Shown here piece after piece: positions 1 through 7,785 of a stretch of 64,000 nt of DNA; position 1 is the stretch's first letter, and every line of letters starts with the position of its first letter. The stretch is from Albitalea sp966211955 (GTDB lineage: Bacteria > Pseudomonadota > Gammaproteobacteria > Burkholderiales > Burkholderiaceae_C). The stretch covers positions 112,519 through 176,518 of the forward strand of contig CBIHOF010000011.1 of the NCBI GenBank assembly GCA_966211955.1, given 5' to 3'. The notes beneath the pieces were generated by a model. That model searched no databases, had not been told where the DNA came from, and worked only from the letters and a program-made list of their open reading frames with translations. A program made the position numbers and the translations under genes.

Positions 1-537
1 AGCCTGTGTTCGCGGCTGCGCCGGGGCATCTTGTACCGGGTGGCGGGCGAGCTGGGCGCGACCAAGGTGGCGCTCGGGCATCACCGGGACGACATGCTGC
101 AGACGCTCTTCATGAACATGTTTTTCGGCAGCCGCATGAAAGGCATGCCGCCCAAGCTCGTGAGCGACGATGGCAAGAACATCGTCATCCGCCCGCTCGC
201 CTATGTGGCCGAAACCGACATCGAGCGCTGGGCCGAGCACCGGCAGTACCCGATCATTCCGTGCACGCTGTGCGGCAGCCAGGCCAACTTGCAGCGAGTG
301 CAGATCAAGAAGATGCTGCGCGAATGGGACCGTCAATTCCCCGGGCGCATCGACAACCTGTTCACCGCGATGGGCAACATCGTGCCGAGCCACATGATGG
401 ACCGGAACCTGTACCCTTTCACCACGCTCCAAACGACGGGGGTGGTCAACCCCGAGGGCGACCGCGCGTTCGACGATGACGACGACTGCGGGCCCACGCA
501 GTCGGCCACCGCGATCAAGCTTCACCGCGACGACTGA
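1..537 (+). CDS. ttcA: tRNA 2-thiocytidine(32) synthetase TtcA, 3' part
   Basis: This is the C-terminal 178 codons of TtcA, which uses ATP and a [4Fe-4S] cluster to thiolate C32 of certain tRNAs in the cytoplasm. The gene enters from the left edge already open, so its start and the N-terminal PP-loop (SGGxDS) lie outside. What is visible fits the family: the window opens on the last residues of the first CxxC cluster motif (SLCSRLRRGILY), then GHHRDD, and the second cluster motif CTLCGSQ, followed by the typical PSHMMDRNLYPF stretch. The C-terminus ends in an acidic run and a short tail. The next gene follows after about 50 bases on the same strand. The identification is secure; only the left part is missing because of the window edge. 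Confidence 0.95.
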   Translation, partial: SLCSRLRRGILYRVAGELGATKVALGHHRDDMLQTLFMNMFFGSRMKGMPPKLVSDDGKNIVIRPLAYVAETDIERWAEHRQYPIIPCTLCGSQANLQRVQIKKMLREWDRQFPGRIDNLFTAMGNIVPSHMMDRNLYPFTTLQTTGVVNPEGDRAFDDDDDCGPTQSATAIKLHRDD

Positions 538-588
538 CGGCCCGCCGGGATCCAGACGATTCGCGAGCCCATCGAAGACAGGAGAGAC

Positions 589-1197
589 ATGATGCGCAAG
601 ATCCTGAGTGTCCTGATCACCGCCTCCGCGCTCAGCGCCTGTGCCGGCCTGCACGAACTGAGCAGCGACGTGTCCACCTACAGCCTGTGGCCGGCCGACC
701 GCAAGCCCGCCACCTACACCTTCGAGCGCCTGCCCTCGCAAGAGCAGAACCCGCAGCAGATGCAGCTGCTGGAAGAGGCCGCACACCGTGCCATGGAAAG
801 CGCCGGCTTCAAGCTGGCCGCCGACCCGAAATCGGCAGACATTTCCGTCAACCTCGGCGCAAGGGTGACCGCCCAGGAGCCCTCGCCTTTCGACAATCCC
901 TTCTGGTGGCACGGCGGCCTGTATTCACATCGCTTCTATGGCCGCGGTTTCTACCGCGGGGGCTTCGGCTTCCATGGTGCGTGGCCGTATGACCCGCCGA
1001 CCTACGAGCGCGAGGTGGCCATGCTGCTGCGCGACCGCAAGACCGGCCAGCCGCTGTACGAAGTGCGCGTGACCAACGACGGGTATTCGCCCTCGATCAA
1101 CTCGCTGCTGACGGCGATGTTCGTGGCGGGGCTGAAGGACTTCCCGAATGGCGGGCCGAACCCGCGCCGCGTGGTGACGCAGATCGGCAGTTCCTGA
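589..1197 (+). CDS. DUF4136-type lipoprotein
   Basis: A 202-residue secreted lipoprotein. The start is placed at the ATG preceded by an AGGAGA ribosome site six or so bases away; a second ATG follows immediately and could serve equally. The N-terminus is a lipoprotein signal with lipobox LSAC (about residues 14-18), so the mature protein should be anchored through that Cys. The body (TYTFERLPSQEQNP..., LAADPKSADISVNLGA, a Gly/Tyr/Phe-rich central part, then YEREVAMLLRDRKTGQPLYEVRV) follows the pattern of DUF4136 proteins, whose function is unknown. The Gly/Phe/Tyr-rich middle (residues about 100-135) looks disordered. No partner gene points to a role. Confidence 0.8.
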   Translation: MMRKILSVLITASALSACAGLHELSSDVSTYSLWPADRKPATYTFERLPSQEQNPQQMQLLEEAAHRAMESAGFKLAADPKSADISVNLGARVTAQEPSPFDNPFWWHGGLYSHRFYGRGFYRGGFGFHGAWPYDPPTYEREVAMLLRDRKTGQPLYEVRVTNDGYSPSINSLLTAMFVAGLKDFPNGGPNPRRVVTQIGSS

Positions 1198-1212
1198 CGC
1201 TTGGCCCGCGGC

Positions 1213-2079
1213 TCAGCTGCCGCGCGAAAGCGCTCGGAAGTCTTCCTCCCAGCCCTTGAACCGCTTGACCGCATGCGCCCGCTGCTCGGGCGTGGCGAGG
1301 TTGTGTACCTGCGCTGCGAACTCGCAGTTGTACTGGATGAGCCGCTGCTGATAGGACCGGTAGGCTGGCCGTGGTGAGTGGAAGGTTTCGTCGTACAGCG
1401 CCTTCACCACCACCTTCGCCTGCTCGACGCTTGCTCGTTGCGAGCTGAGCCCCTGCAGGGCCTGCAAGGTGTCGTGCTGCCTCTGCAGCCGCTCGTTGTA
1501 CCAGCCCTGCGGATCGAACGGCGACTCATCCGTGAGCTGCCCGATGCGGGCCTTCTGCGCGTCGTTCAGCCGGCCGTAGACCATCTCCGCCCGGTCGGCC
1601 ACGCGCTTGATCTGCGCACGGCGGCGGTCGTCCGCATCGGCCTGCAGGAAGTCGCCCTTGTATTCCTTGAGGTTCTTGTCGTACTTGCGTTGCAGATGCT
1701 GCAACTGCTGCGGCGTGAGCGCACGCACTGACTCGGCGAGCGCTGGCAGGGCATGCTCGAAGGCGGTGTCGATGCGCTGCTGGACGGCATCGGTCCACTG
1801 GCACATCTGCGCGCCGGTCATGGGGTCGTCGATCTCGGCCTGCGCCTTGGCAAGCAAGGCCGCGTACTCGGGCAGCTGGGTGCTGCGGTGCCAGCGGAAC
1901 CATTCGTCGATCGCCTCTCGCGCCCGCGCCTCCTGCGCATCGTCGAAATCGATGTAGCGGTCGAGCCACCAAAAGGCCAGCTGCTGGCCCTGGTTGTAGC
2001 CGAACTTGACCGCAGTACAAGCCGCCAGCGCCAGGGCCGCCACCGCGATAATCGCGAATCTGACAAAGGATTTCTGCAT
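1213..2079 (-). CDS. DUF6279-type lipoprotein
   Basis: A 288-residue predicted lipoprotein. The start is taken at the ATG giving MQKSFVRFAIIAV with lipobox LAAC (about residues 16-20); in-frame ATGs 4 and 7 codons upstream lie inside glmU and are less natural, and none has a clear ribosome site. After the anchor comes an alpha-helical, charged protein (YNQGQQLAFWWLDRYIDFD...) of the kind grouped as DUF6279 in betaproteobacteria; its role is not known. The start codon overlaps the divergent glmU start by two bases, so its promoter must lie within glmU. It converges on the DUF4136 lipoprotein gene with 15 bases between stops. Confidence 0.75.
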   Translation of the reverse strand: MQKSFVRFAIIAVAALALAACTAVKFGYNQGQQLAFWWLDRYIDFDDAQEARAREAIDEWFRWHRSTQLPEYAALLAKAQAEIDDPMTGAQMCQWTDAVQQRIDTAFEHALPALAESVRALTPQQLQHLQRKYDKNLKEYKGDFLQADADDRRRAQIKRVADRAEMVYGRLNDAQKARIGQLTDESPFDPQGWYNERLQRQHDTLQALQGLSSQRASVEQAKVVVKALYDETFHSPRPAYRSYQQRLIQYNCEFAAQVHNLATPEQRAHAVKRFKGWEEDFRALSRGS

Positions 2080-3451
2080 GGCGTTGGACATCGTGATCAT
2101 GGCCGCGGGCAAGGGCACCCGCATGAAGTCGCCCCGGCCGAAAGTGCTGCACCGCCTCGCCGGGCGAAGCCTGCTGCAGCACGTCATCGACACCGCATCG
2201 ACGCTCGGTGCCGATCGCATTGTCACCATCACCGGCCATGGCGCGGATGAAGTGGAAGCAGCAATCGGCGCGCCCGGACTGCGCTTCGCACGCCAGGTGC
2301 CGCAGCTGGGCACGGGCCACGCGATGCAGCAGGCCGCGCCGCAGTTGCATGACGAAGGCACGACGCTCGTGCTGTACGGGGACGTGCCGCTGATCGAATC
2401 CAGCACCGTGCGTGCGCTGGTCGATTCAAGCGGCGGCCAGCGCCTCGCACTGCTCACCGTGGACATGGCCGATCCGACCGGCTACGGCCGCATCGTGCGC
2501 GAAGGAAACGCCGTGAAGGGCATCGTCGAGCACAAGGACGCATCGCCCGAGCAACGGCAGATCCGCGAAGTGAACACCGGTGTGCTGGCCGCGCCCACCG
2601 CGCACTTGAAGCGCTGGGTCTCGCGCCTCACCAACAACAACGCGCAAGGCGAGTTCTACCTCACCGACATCGTCGCGATGGCCGTGGCCGACGGGGTGCC
2701 CGTGGTCACCGCGCAGCCCGCGAGCGAGACCGAGGTGCTGGGCGTGAACAGCCCCGCGCAGCTGGCCGACCTCGAGCGCCGCTACCAGCGCCGACGCGCC
2801 GACGCGCTGATGGAAGCCGGCGTGCGTCTCGCTGACCCGGCACGCTTCGACGTGCGCGGCGAGCTCGTGTGCGGCACCGACGTGGACATCGACATCAACT
2901 GCATCTTCGAGGGCCGCGTGGAGCTGGCCGACGGCGTGCGCATCGGCGCCAACTGCTGCATCCGCAACGCAGTCATCGGCGCGAATGCCGTCATCCATCC
3001 GTTCACCCACATCGACGGCGAGAAGCAGGGCGTGAAGGTGGGCGCGTGCTCGCTGATAGGCCCGTTCGCGCGGCTGCGTCCGGGCGCCGACCTGGGCGAG
3101 GAGGTTCACATCGGCAACTTCGTCGAGGTGAAGAACTCCACGCTCGCCAAGGGCGCGAAGGCCAACCACCTCGCTTATCTCGGCGACGCCACGGTAGGCG
3201 AGCGCGTGAACTACGGTGCCGGCAGCATCACCGCCAACTACGACGGCGCGAACAAGCACCGCACCGTCATCGGCAACGACGTGCACGTGGGCAGCAACTG
3301 CGTGCTCGTGGCACCCATCACCCTCGGCGACGGCAGCACCATTGGCGGCGGCTCGACCATCGCGAAAGACACGCCGCCCGGGCAGCTGACGGTGGCCCGC
3401 GCCAAGCAGGTCTCGCTCAGCGGCTGGACCCGTCCGACAAAGAAAAAGTAG
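2078..3451 (+). CDS. glmU: Bifunctional UDP-GlcNAc pyrophosphorylase / glucosamine-1-P acetyltransferase GlmU
   Basis: GlmU (457 residues) makes UDP-N-acetylglucosamine, the precursor of peptidoglycan and lipopolysaccharide, by acetylating glucosamine-1-phosphate and then uridylylating it. The N-terminal nucleotidyltransferase half starts MALDIVIMAAGKGTRM with the sugar-nucleotide signature, then QLGTGHAMQQA and YGDVPLI. The C-terminal half (from about residue 230) is a left-handed beta helix of hexapeptide repeats containing NFVEVKNS, HLAYLGDA, NYGAGSITANYDG and the end of the acetyltransferase site. Length is normal for the family. The ATG at 2078 has AAGGA seven bases upstream; a longer frame to 2006 lacks family similarity. 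Divergent overlap with the lipoprotein gene at its start; a hairpin repeat lies just after the stop. Confidence 0.97.
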   Translation: MALDIVIMAAGKGTRMKSPRPKVLHRLAGRSLLQHVIDTASTLGADRIVTITGHGADEVEAAIGAPGLRFARQVPQLGTGHAMQQAAPQLHDEGTTLVLYGDVPLIESSTVRALVDSSGGQRLALLTVDMADPTGYGRIVREGNAVKGIVEHKDASPEQRQIREVNTGVLAAPTAHLKRWVSRLTNNNAQGEFYLTDIVAMAVADGVPVVTAQPASETEVLGVNSPAQLADLERRYQRRRADALMEAGVRLADPARFDVRGELVCGTDVDIDINCIFEGRVELADGVRIGANCCIRNAVIGANAVIHPFTHIDGEKQGVKVGACSLIGPFARLRPGADLGEEVHIGNFVEVKNSTLAKGAKANHLAYLGDATVGERVNYGAGSITANYDGANKHRTVIGNDVHVGSNCVLVAPITLGDGSTIGGGSTIAKDTPPGQLTVARAKQVSLSGWTRPTKKK

Positions 3452-3480
3452 CCGCCCAAAGCGAGCGCAGCAAAGCGCCC

Positions 3481-3564
3481 ATCAAGCCACGCCCGCAGGA
3501 CCGGCTTCGCCGGCCTGCAGGGTGGCGCCCCTCGGGGGCAGGAGCGCAGCGACTGGGGGGCGCC
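3481..3564. repeat. 84-bp hairpin-rich repeat, copy A
   Basis: This stretch matches 22578-22661 in the same orientation along about 84 bases with roughly 80-85% identity (aligned by eye). It contains CCGGCTTCGCCGG and GGCGCCCCTCGGGGGC hairpins. It sits where glmU and the GGDEF/EAL gene converge and encodes the last 27 or so residues of the latter. It could act as a two-way terminator. Confidence 0.7.
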
Positions 3565-5614
3565 CCTTGATCCAGGCCTCGAATTCGCGGGCCGCGAGCG
3601 GCTTGCTGATCAGGTCGCCCTGCAGCTCGTCGCAGCCGTTAAGCGCCAGGAAGGAACGTTGTTCCTCGGTCTCCACACCCTCGGCGATCGCGGTGATTCC
3701 CAGGCTCCTCGCCATCTGGATGATCGCCCGCGTGATCGCCTTGGAGCCCCGATTGCCGGGCAGGTCGCGCACGAAGGAGCCGTCAATCTTCATCTTGTCG
3801 ATGGGCAGCTCCTTGAGATGCCCGAGCGATGAATAGCCGGTGCCGAAATCGTCCACCGACACGCGGATGCCGAGCTGAGAGAGCTGGCGCAGCCGCGCGC
3901 TCACCTCGGCCAGGTCGTCCATCAGCATGCGCTCGGTCAGCTCGAGCTCGATCAACTGGCCTTGCACGCCCTCCTCGCGCAGCACCTGAGCCACCGATTC
4001 CGCAAAGAACGGCGCCTGGAACTGCATGGTCGACAGGTTCACCGCGACAGGCGACACGTTCAGACCCATGGCCTGCCAGCGCGCCGCGTGGCGTGCCGCC
4101 TCGCGCAGGACCCATTGGCCGATCGCAAGCATGAGGCGCTGCTGCTCGGCCACCGGAATGAACTCGCCGGGCAGCAGCAGCCCTCGCGCCGGATGGTGCC
4201 AGCGGATCAGCGCCTCGGCGCCGACGAGCGAGCCATCGCGCGCGCTCACCTGCGGCTGGAAGTACAGCTCGAATTCGCCGCGCTCCAGTGCCTGCCCAAG
4301 CTCGCCTTCCATCACCATCGCCGCGTAGGCCGAGCTCGCCATCACCGGATCGAAGAAGCGGAACTGCGCGCGGCCTCGTGCCTTGGCCAGGTACATCGCC
4401 GTGTCGGCGTGCTTGATGAGCTCCTCGGCCGTCGTGCCGTCCGTGGGAAACATCGCAACACCCAGGGACGCGGTGACCGAGAGCGGCCGGCCCTCGGCAT
4501 GAAGCGGTGCCTCGATAGCCGCGAGCAGCTTCTGCGCCACCTCGGTCACGTCGCTGCGCTGCGCGACGTTGGTGAGCAGCACCATGAACTCGTCGCCGCC
4601 GAAGCGCGCCACGATGTCGGTGGCGCGCAGGCCATGGGTGATGCGCGACGCCGTCGTGCGCAGCAGCGTGTCGCCGGCGAGGTGGCCGAGCGAGTCGTTG
4701 ATGCGCTTGAAGTGGTCGAGATCGATGAACAGCAGCGCGAGCTGGCTGCCGCCTTCACGCGCGGCGACCAGCAAGTGCTCCAGGTACTCCATGAAGGCGC
4801 TGCGGTTGGGCAGGCCGGTGAGCGTGTCGTGGTGCGCGAGGTGGTGGATGCGCGCCTGCGCCGCGTGGCGGTCGCGCAAGTCGCGGATGATGGTCATGCG
4901 CACGCGCTCGCCGTGGTGCATCATCGTGCGCACGATGAACTCCACCGGCAAGCGCTGGCCCTGCTTGTTGATGAGCACGCTCTCGTAGGCCGTCTCCTGG
5001 CCCGATGCGATGACCGAGGCGACCTTGGCCGCCTGGTCGGGCGCGATGAACTCCAGCGTCTTGCGGCCGAGCAGTTCGTCGAGCGTGTAGCCCACCAGCG
5101 CAAGTGCGGGCGGATTGGCGTCGGTGATCATGCCGTCCTTGTGAAAGACGATGCCTTCGCAGCTCGCCTGCATGAACTTGGCCAGCCGCTCCTCGGATTC
5201 GCGCAAGGCCTGCTCGGTGCGGCGGAACCTGGTGATGTCGGAGATGAGCACGAAGCAGCCCACGGGCTCGCCCTGGTCGTCCAGGTGCGGCATCAGGTTC
5301 ACCTCGACGTGCTTCGTGCCATCGGCAGCTGCAAGCTCGCGTTCATAGGTGACATTGGCGCGCTGCTTGAGCACGAGCTGGACCTGCGGGTCGATCTGCG
5401 CCGCAGCCTCGCTGCCGATCACCTGCGCGAAGGTGTGGCCCACGATGCTGGCCACGGTCCAGCCGAAGGTCTGCGCGTAGCGGTCGTTGGCAAAGAGGCA
5501 CTGCAGCGTCTTCGCGTCGTAATAGGCGATGCCCGCCGGCACGTTGTCCGAGACCAGCCGGAGCAGATCGCTTCTCGTCGAGGGCGAGGGCGACGCGGGC
5601 TCGGGGACGGCCAT
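3482..5614 (-). CDS. PAS-PAS-GGDEF-EAL cyclic-di-GMP enzyme
   Basis: A 710-residue soluble signalling protein with two PAS domains (about 15-130 and 140-255), a GGDEF diguanylate-cyclase domain (about 260-420) and an EAL phosphodiesterase domain (about 435-685). The cyclase motif is an intact GGDEF (339-343) with an RxxD inhibitory site five residues before it (RATD, 330-333). The EAL half keeps EALIRW (467), DDFGTGYSSL (588-597), KIDGSF and AEGVET, so both activities look possible; which dominates cannot be read from sequence. No membrane segment is seen, so it should sense a cytoplasmic cue. It starts 19 bases after the udg stop and is likely the last gene of tsaB-rimI-udg. Its last 27 residues are encoded by the repeat and are probably not functional. 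Confidence 0.93.
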   Translation of the reverse strand: MAVPEPASPSPSTRSDLLRLVSDNVPAGIAYYDAKTLQCLFANDRYAQTFGWTVASIVGHTFAQVIGSEAAAQIDPQVQLVLKQRANVTYERELAAADGTKHVEVNLMPHLDDQGEPVGCFVLISDITRFRRTEQALRESEERLAKFMQASCEGIVFHKDGMITDANPPALALVGYTLDELLGRKTLEFIAPDQAAKVASVIASGQETAYESVLINKQGQRLPVEFIVRTMMHHGERVRMTIIRDLRDRHAAQARIHHLAHHDTLTGLPNRSAFMEYLEHLLVAAREGGSQLALLFIDLDHFKRINDSLGHLAGDTLLRTTASRITHGLRATDIVARFGGDEFMVLLTNVAQRSDVTEVAQKLLAAIEAPLHAEGRPLSVTASLGVAMFPTDGTTAEELIKHADTAMYLAKARGRAQFRFFDPVMASSAYAAMVMEGELGQALERGEFELYFQPQVSARDGSLVGAEALIRWHHPARGLLLPGEFIPVAEQQRLMLAIGQWVLREAARHAARWQAMGLNVSPVAVNLSTMQFQAPFFAESVAQVLREEGVQGQLIELELTERMLMDDLAEVSARLRQLSQLGIRVSVDDFGTGYSSLGHLKELPIDKMKIDGSFVRDLPGNRGSKAITRAIIQMARSLGITAIAEGVETEEQRSFLALNGCDELQGDLISKPLAAREFEAWIKGRPPVAALLPPRGATLQAGEAGPAGVA

Positions 5615-5633
5615 GCAACGGTCCGTTTGGTCG

Positions 5634-6530
5634 TCAGGCAGCGGCGGCGGTGTCCGCCGCCAGGCACAGGTCGTCCCAGGCGCGCGACTTGTCCTCGAGG
5701 TTGCGCAGCAGATAGGCCGGGTGGTAGGTGACGATCAACGGCACGCCCTGGTAGCGGTGCACCCGCCCACGCAGCCGCCCGATCGGCTCGTCGCTGCGCA
5801 AGAGGCTTTGCACCGCGAAGCGGCCCATCGCGAGGATGATGCGCGGCTTCACGAGCTCGATCTGGCGGATCAGGAAGTGCTCGCATTGCGCGAGCTCGTC
5901 GGGCAGCGGATTGCGGTTGCCCGGTGGCCGGCACTTGAGCGTGTTGGCGATGAAGACCTGCCGCGCCGGATCGGCCGCGGCGCCCTCGCCCCCAGGAGGT
6001 GGCGTCTCCTTGCGGCTGAGTCCGAGCGCACGCAGCATGTTGTCGAGCAGCTGGCCCGACTTGCCCACGAAGGGCTCGCCTTGGATGTCCTCCTGCTCGC
6101 CCGGTGCCTCGCCGACAATCATCCAGTGGGCGTGCGGGTTGCCCACGCCGAAGACCGTCTGGCGGCGCGTCTCGCACAGCTTGCAGGCGGTGCAGGCGGC
6201 CACCGCTTCACGCAGCGCACCCCAGTCCATGCTCTCGATGCCCACGGGCCGATCGCCGCGTGTGATTAGCGGACGCTCGACGGCCGGAGCGCGCACGGGC
6301 GATGCAGGCGCATCGACACGCTGAGCCTGAACAACGACTGAAGGCCGGTCAACGATCGTTTCACTCGACCCGCCCCGTGCGACGGCGTCTGGCGAGACAC
6401 CAGTCTCGCCCTCCCCCCTCCCGGAGGGGGGCAGGGGGGAGCGATCCTGACTCCATCGCAGATGGGGTTGGGGCGGCAGCCACAACCCCATCTCCTTCAA
6501 CATCGCCGCATGGCGCTCACTCCACGGCAT
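5634..6530 (-). CDS. Uracil-DNA glycosylase, family 4/5 Fe-S type
   Basis: This 298-residue protein belongs to the iron-sulfur uracil-DNA glycosylases, which remove uracil from DNA. The catalytic part begins near residue 105: the cluster cysteines CTACKLC, then VGEAPGEQEDIQGEPFVG, NTLKCRPPGNRNP (with another cluster Cys), and the C-terminal TYHPAYLLR. The first 100 residues are a poorly conserved, Pro/Ser/Val-rich extension interrupted by a GC-rich inverted repeat. The start at 6530 overlaps rimI by 14 bases; an ATG at 6503 is an alternative. Phage-polymerase-like N-terminal domains are absent. It sits in the tsaB-rimI-udg-GGDEF/EAL operon. Confidence 0.9.
   Translation of the reverse strand: MPWSERHAAMLKEMGLWLPPQPHLRWSQDRSPLPPSGRGEGETGVSPDAVARGGSSETIVDRPSVVVQAQRVDAPASPVRAPAVERPLITRGDRPVGIESMDWGALREAVAACTACKLCETRRQTVFGVGNPHAHWMIVGEAPGEQEDIQGEPFVGKSGQLLDNMLRALGLSRKETPPPGGEGAAADPARQVFIANTLKCRPPGNRNPLPDELAQCEHFLIRQIELVKPRIILAMGRFAVQSLLRSDEPIGRLRGRVHRYQGVPLIVTYHPAYLLRNLEDKSRAWDDLCLAADTAAAA
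6391..6441. repeat. Double GC-rich inverted repeat inside udg
   Basis: Two adjacent hairpins: GGCGAGAC with GTCTCGCC (8 bp, loop ACCA), and CCCCCCTCC with GGAGGGGGG, for which AGGGGGGAG further on is an alternative partner. It lies within the variable N-terminal region of the glycosylase and encodes a low-complexity stretch, as expected of an intergenic-type repeat that landed in a coding sequence without breaking the frame. Confidence 0.6.
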
Positions 6531-7005
6531 GCGCGCTCCCGATGTCCAGGCTCATCACGTTGGCGTCTTCTCGCCTGCCATGCAGTGCCGGGTAATAGCC
6601 GCGGCGCACGCCGATGTGCCGGAAGCCGTAGCGAAGGTACAGGCCGCGCGCGCGCTCGTTGCTCTGCCGGACCTCAAGCCACAGGCGGTCGGCGCCCTGC
6701 GATTTGGACAGCGACACCAGCTCATCGAGCATGCGGCGACCGAAGCCCTTGCCCTGCTCGGCGGGCAAGACCGTGACGTTGAGCAGGTGCATCTCATCCA
6801 CACCTTGCATCGCGACGAAGTACGCGACGAGCTCGCCACGCGGCGAGCGCAGCACGCGGGCCAGATAGCCGGCAGCCAGTGAATCGATGAAGTTGCCTCG
6901 CGTCCAGGGGAAATCGTAGGCCGATGCCTCGATGGCCACGACCTCGTCGAGGTCGCTCACCATCATGCGCTGCGGCACGAACTCTTCGCGCACCACTGCG
7001 TTCAT
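6517..7005 (-). CDS. rimI: Ribosomal protein S18-alanine N-acetyltransferase RimI
   Basis: A 162-residue GNAT acetyltransferase, RimI type, which acetylates the N-terminal alanine of ribosomal protein S18. The acetyl-CoA loop is seen as VLPAEQGKGFGRRML (Q/RxxGxG/A), followed by LEVRQSNERARGLYLRYGF, typical of the family. The start is the ATG whose first bases overlap the tsaB stop (ATGA), a tight coupling that decides it over longer frames. tsaB-rimI adjacency is common in proteobacteria and supports the assignment. The stop lies 14 bases inside udg. Confidence 0.92.
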   Translation of the reverse strand: MNAVVREEFVPQRMMVSDLDEVVAIEASAYDFPWTRGNFIDSLAAGYLARVLRSPRGELVAYFVAMQGVDEMHLLNVTVLPAEQGKGFGRRMLDELVSLSKSQGADRLWLEVRQSNERARGLYLRYGFRHIGVRRGYYPALHGRREDANVMSLDIGSAHAVE

Positions 7006-7721
7006 CGCGCGGCCTCCGCATGTTCCTTCGCGATGCGCGCGGCCTCGCGCTCGGCCGTGGTCTGCGCGACCTTGTCGCGCACGTACAGCGGGATGGCGAG
7101 CGCGGCATCCACGGCGCCGCCTTCGCGCCACAGTGCCAGCGAAACTGGCAACATCGCTCGGGCATGCGGCGATGCATCGGGCACTCGCCGCGCGTCGTGC
7201 GTTTGCAGGTCCGCAAAGGCGCCAAGGGCCGAGCCGGCAACGATGGTCGGCGGTGCATCGTCCCAGCGCTGGTTGAGCTGGTCGACGTGCGTGAGGAAGG
7301 GAGCGGCCAGCGTCGTCCAATGACCGTCGGCGAAGCGATAGTGCGCCGCGTAAATCTCCTTCATGCGCGCGTCCATCACCACCCACACACTCTGTTCAGC
7401 TTCGCTCTCGCGCGCGTCTTCCGCCACCGTGAGCAGCGTGTCCACCGGCAGCACCGGCTTGTTCGCGCCAAAGGCCAGGCCCTGCGCCACCGAACAGGCG
7501 GTGCGCAAGCCGGTGAAGGCGCCCGGTCCGCGGCCGAAGGCGATCGCGTCGAGCTGTGCGAGCGTGATGCCGGCTTCTTCGAGCACCGTCATGATGGCTG
7601 GAATCAGCGTGGCCGAGGCCTGCGCGCCGCCCACCGATTCATGCGACCAGACCTGCTCGCCCTGCGAGAGCGCGATGCTCATGCGCTCGGTCGCGGTGTC
7701 AAAGGCCAGAAGGGTCGTCAT
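7002..7721 (-). CDS. tsaB: tRNA t6A biosynthesis protein TsaB
   Basis: TsaB (239 residues) is the TsaD partner in the complex that transfers threonylcarbamoyl to A37 of ANN-decoding tRNAs. It shows the ASKHA-fold start MTTLLAFDTATERMSIAL, the conserved GRGPGAFTGLRTACSVAQGL and PVDTLLTVA, and a normal length. It is the first gene of a leftward operon with rimI, udg and a cyclic-di-GMP enzyme, divergent from dacB with about 60 bases between the two likely starts. The same window also carries tsaC, which makes the threonylcarbamoyl-AMP used by this complex, at a separate locus. Confidence 0.94.
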   Translation of the reverse strand: MTTLLAFDTATERMSIALSQGEQVWSHESVGGAQASATLIPAIMTVLEEAGITLAQLDAIAFGRGPGAFTGLRTACSVAQGLAFGANKPVLPVDTLLTVAEDARESEAEQSVWVVMDARMKEIYAAHYRFADGHWTTLAAPFLTHVDQLNQRWDDAPPTIVAGSALGAFADLQTHDARRVPDASPHARAMLPVSLALWREGGAVDAALAIPLYVRDKVAQTTAEREAARIAKEHAEAAR

Positions 7722-7785
7722 CCGGCGAGTTTAGGCCACGGTGTCACGCCTTCGCCCGGTCAAAACCGCGTGCGATCATCGCTTG

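Noticed and set aside
3962..5731. 589-codon open frame on the plus strand opposite the GGDEF/EAL gene
   Set aside because: Arg/His/Ala-rich composition without any family motif; it is a GC-driven mirror of a real gene.
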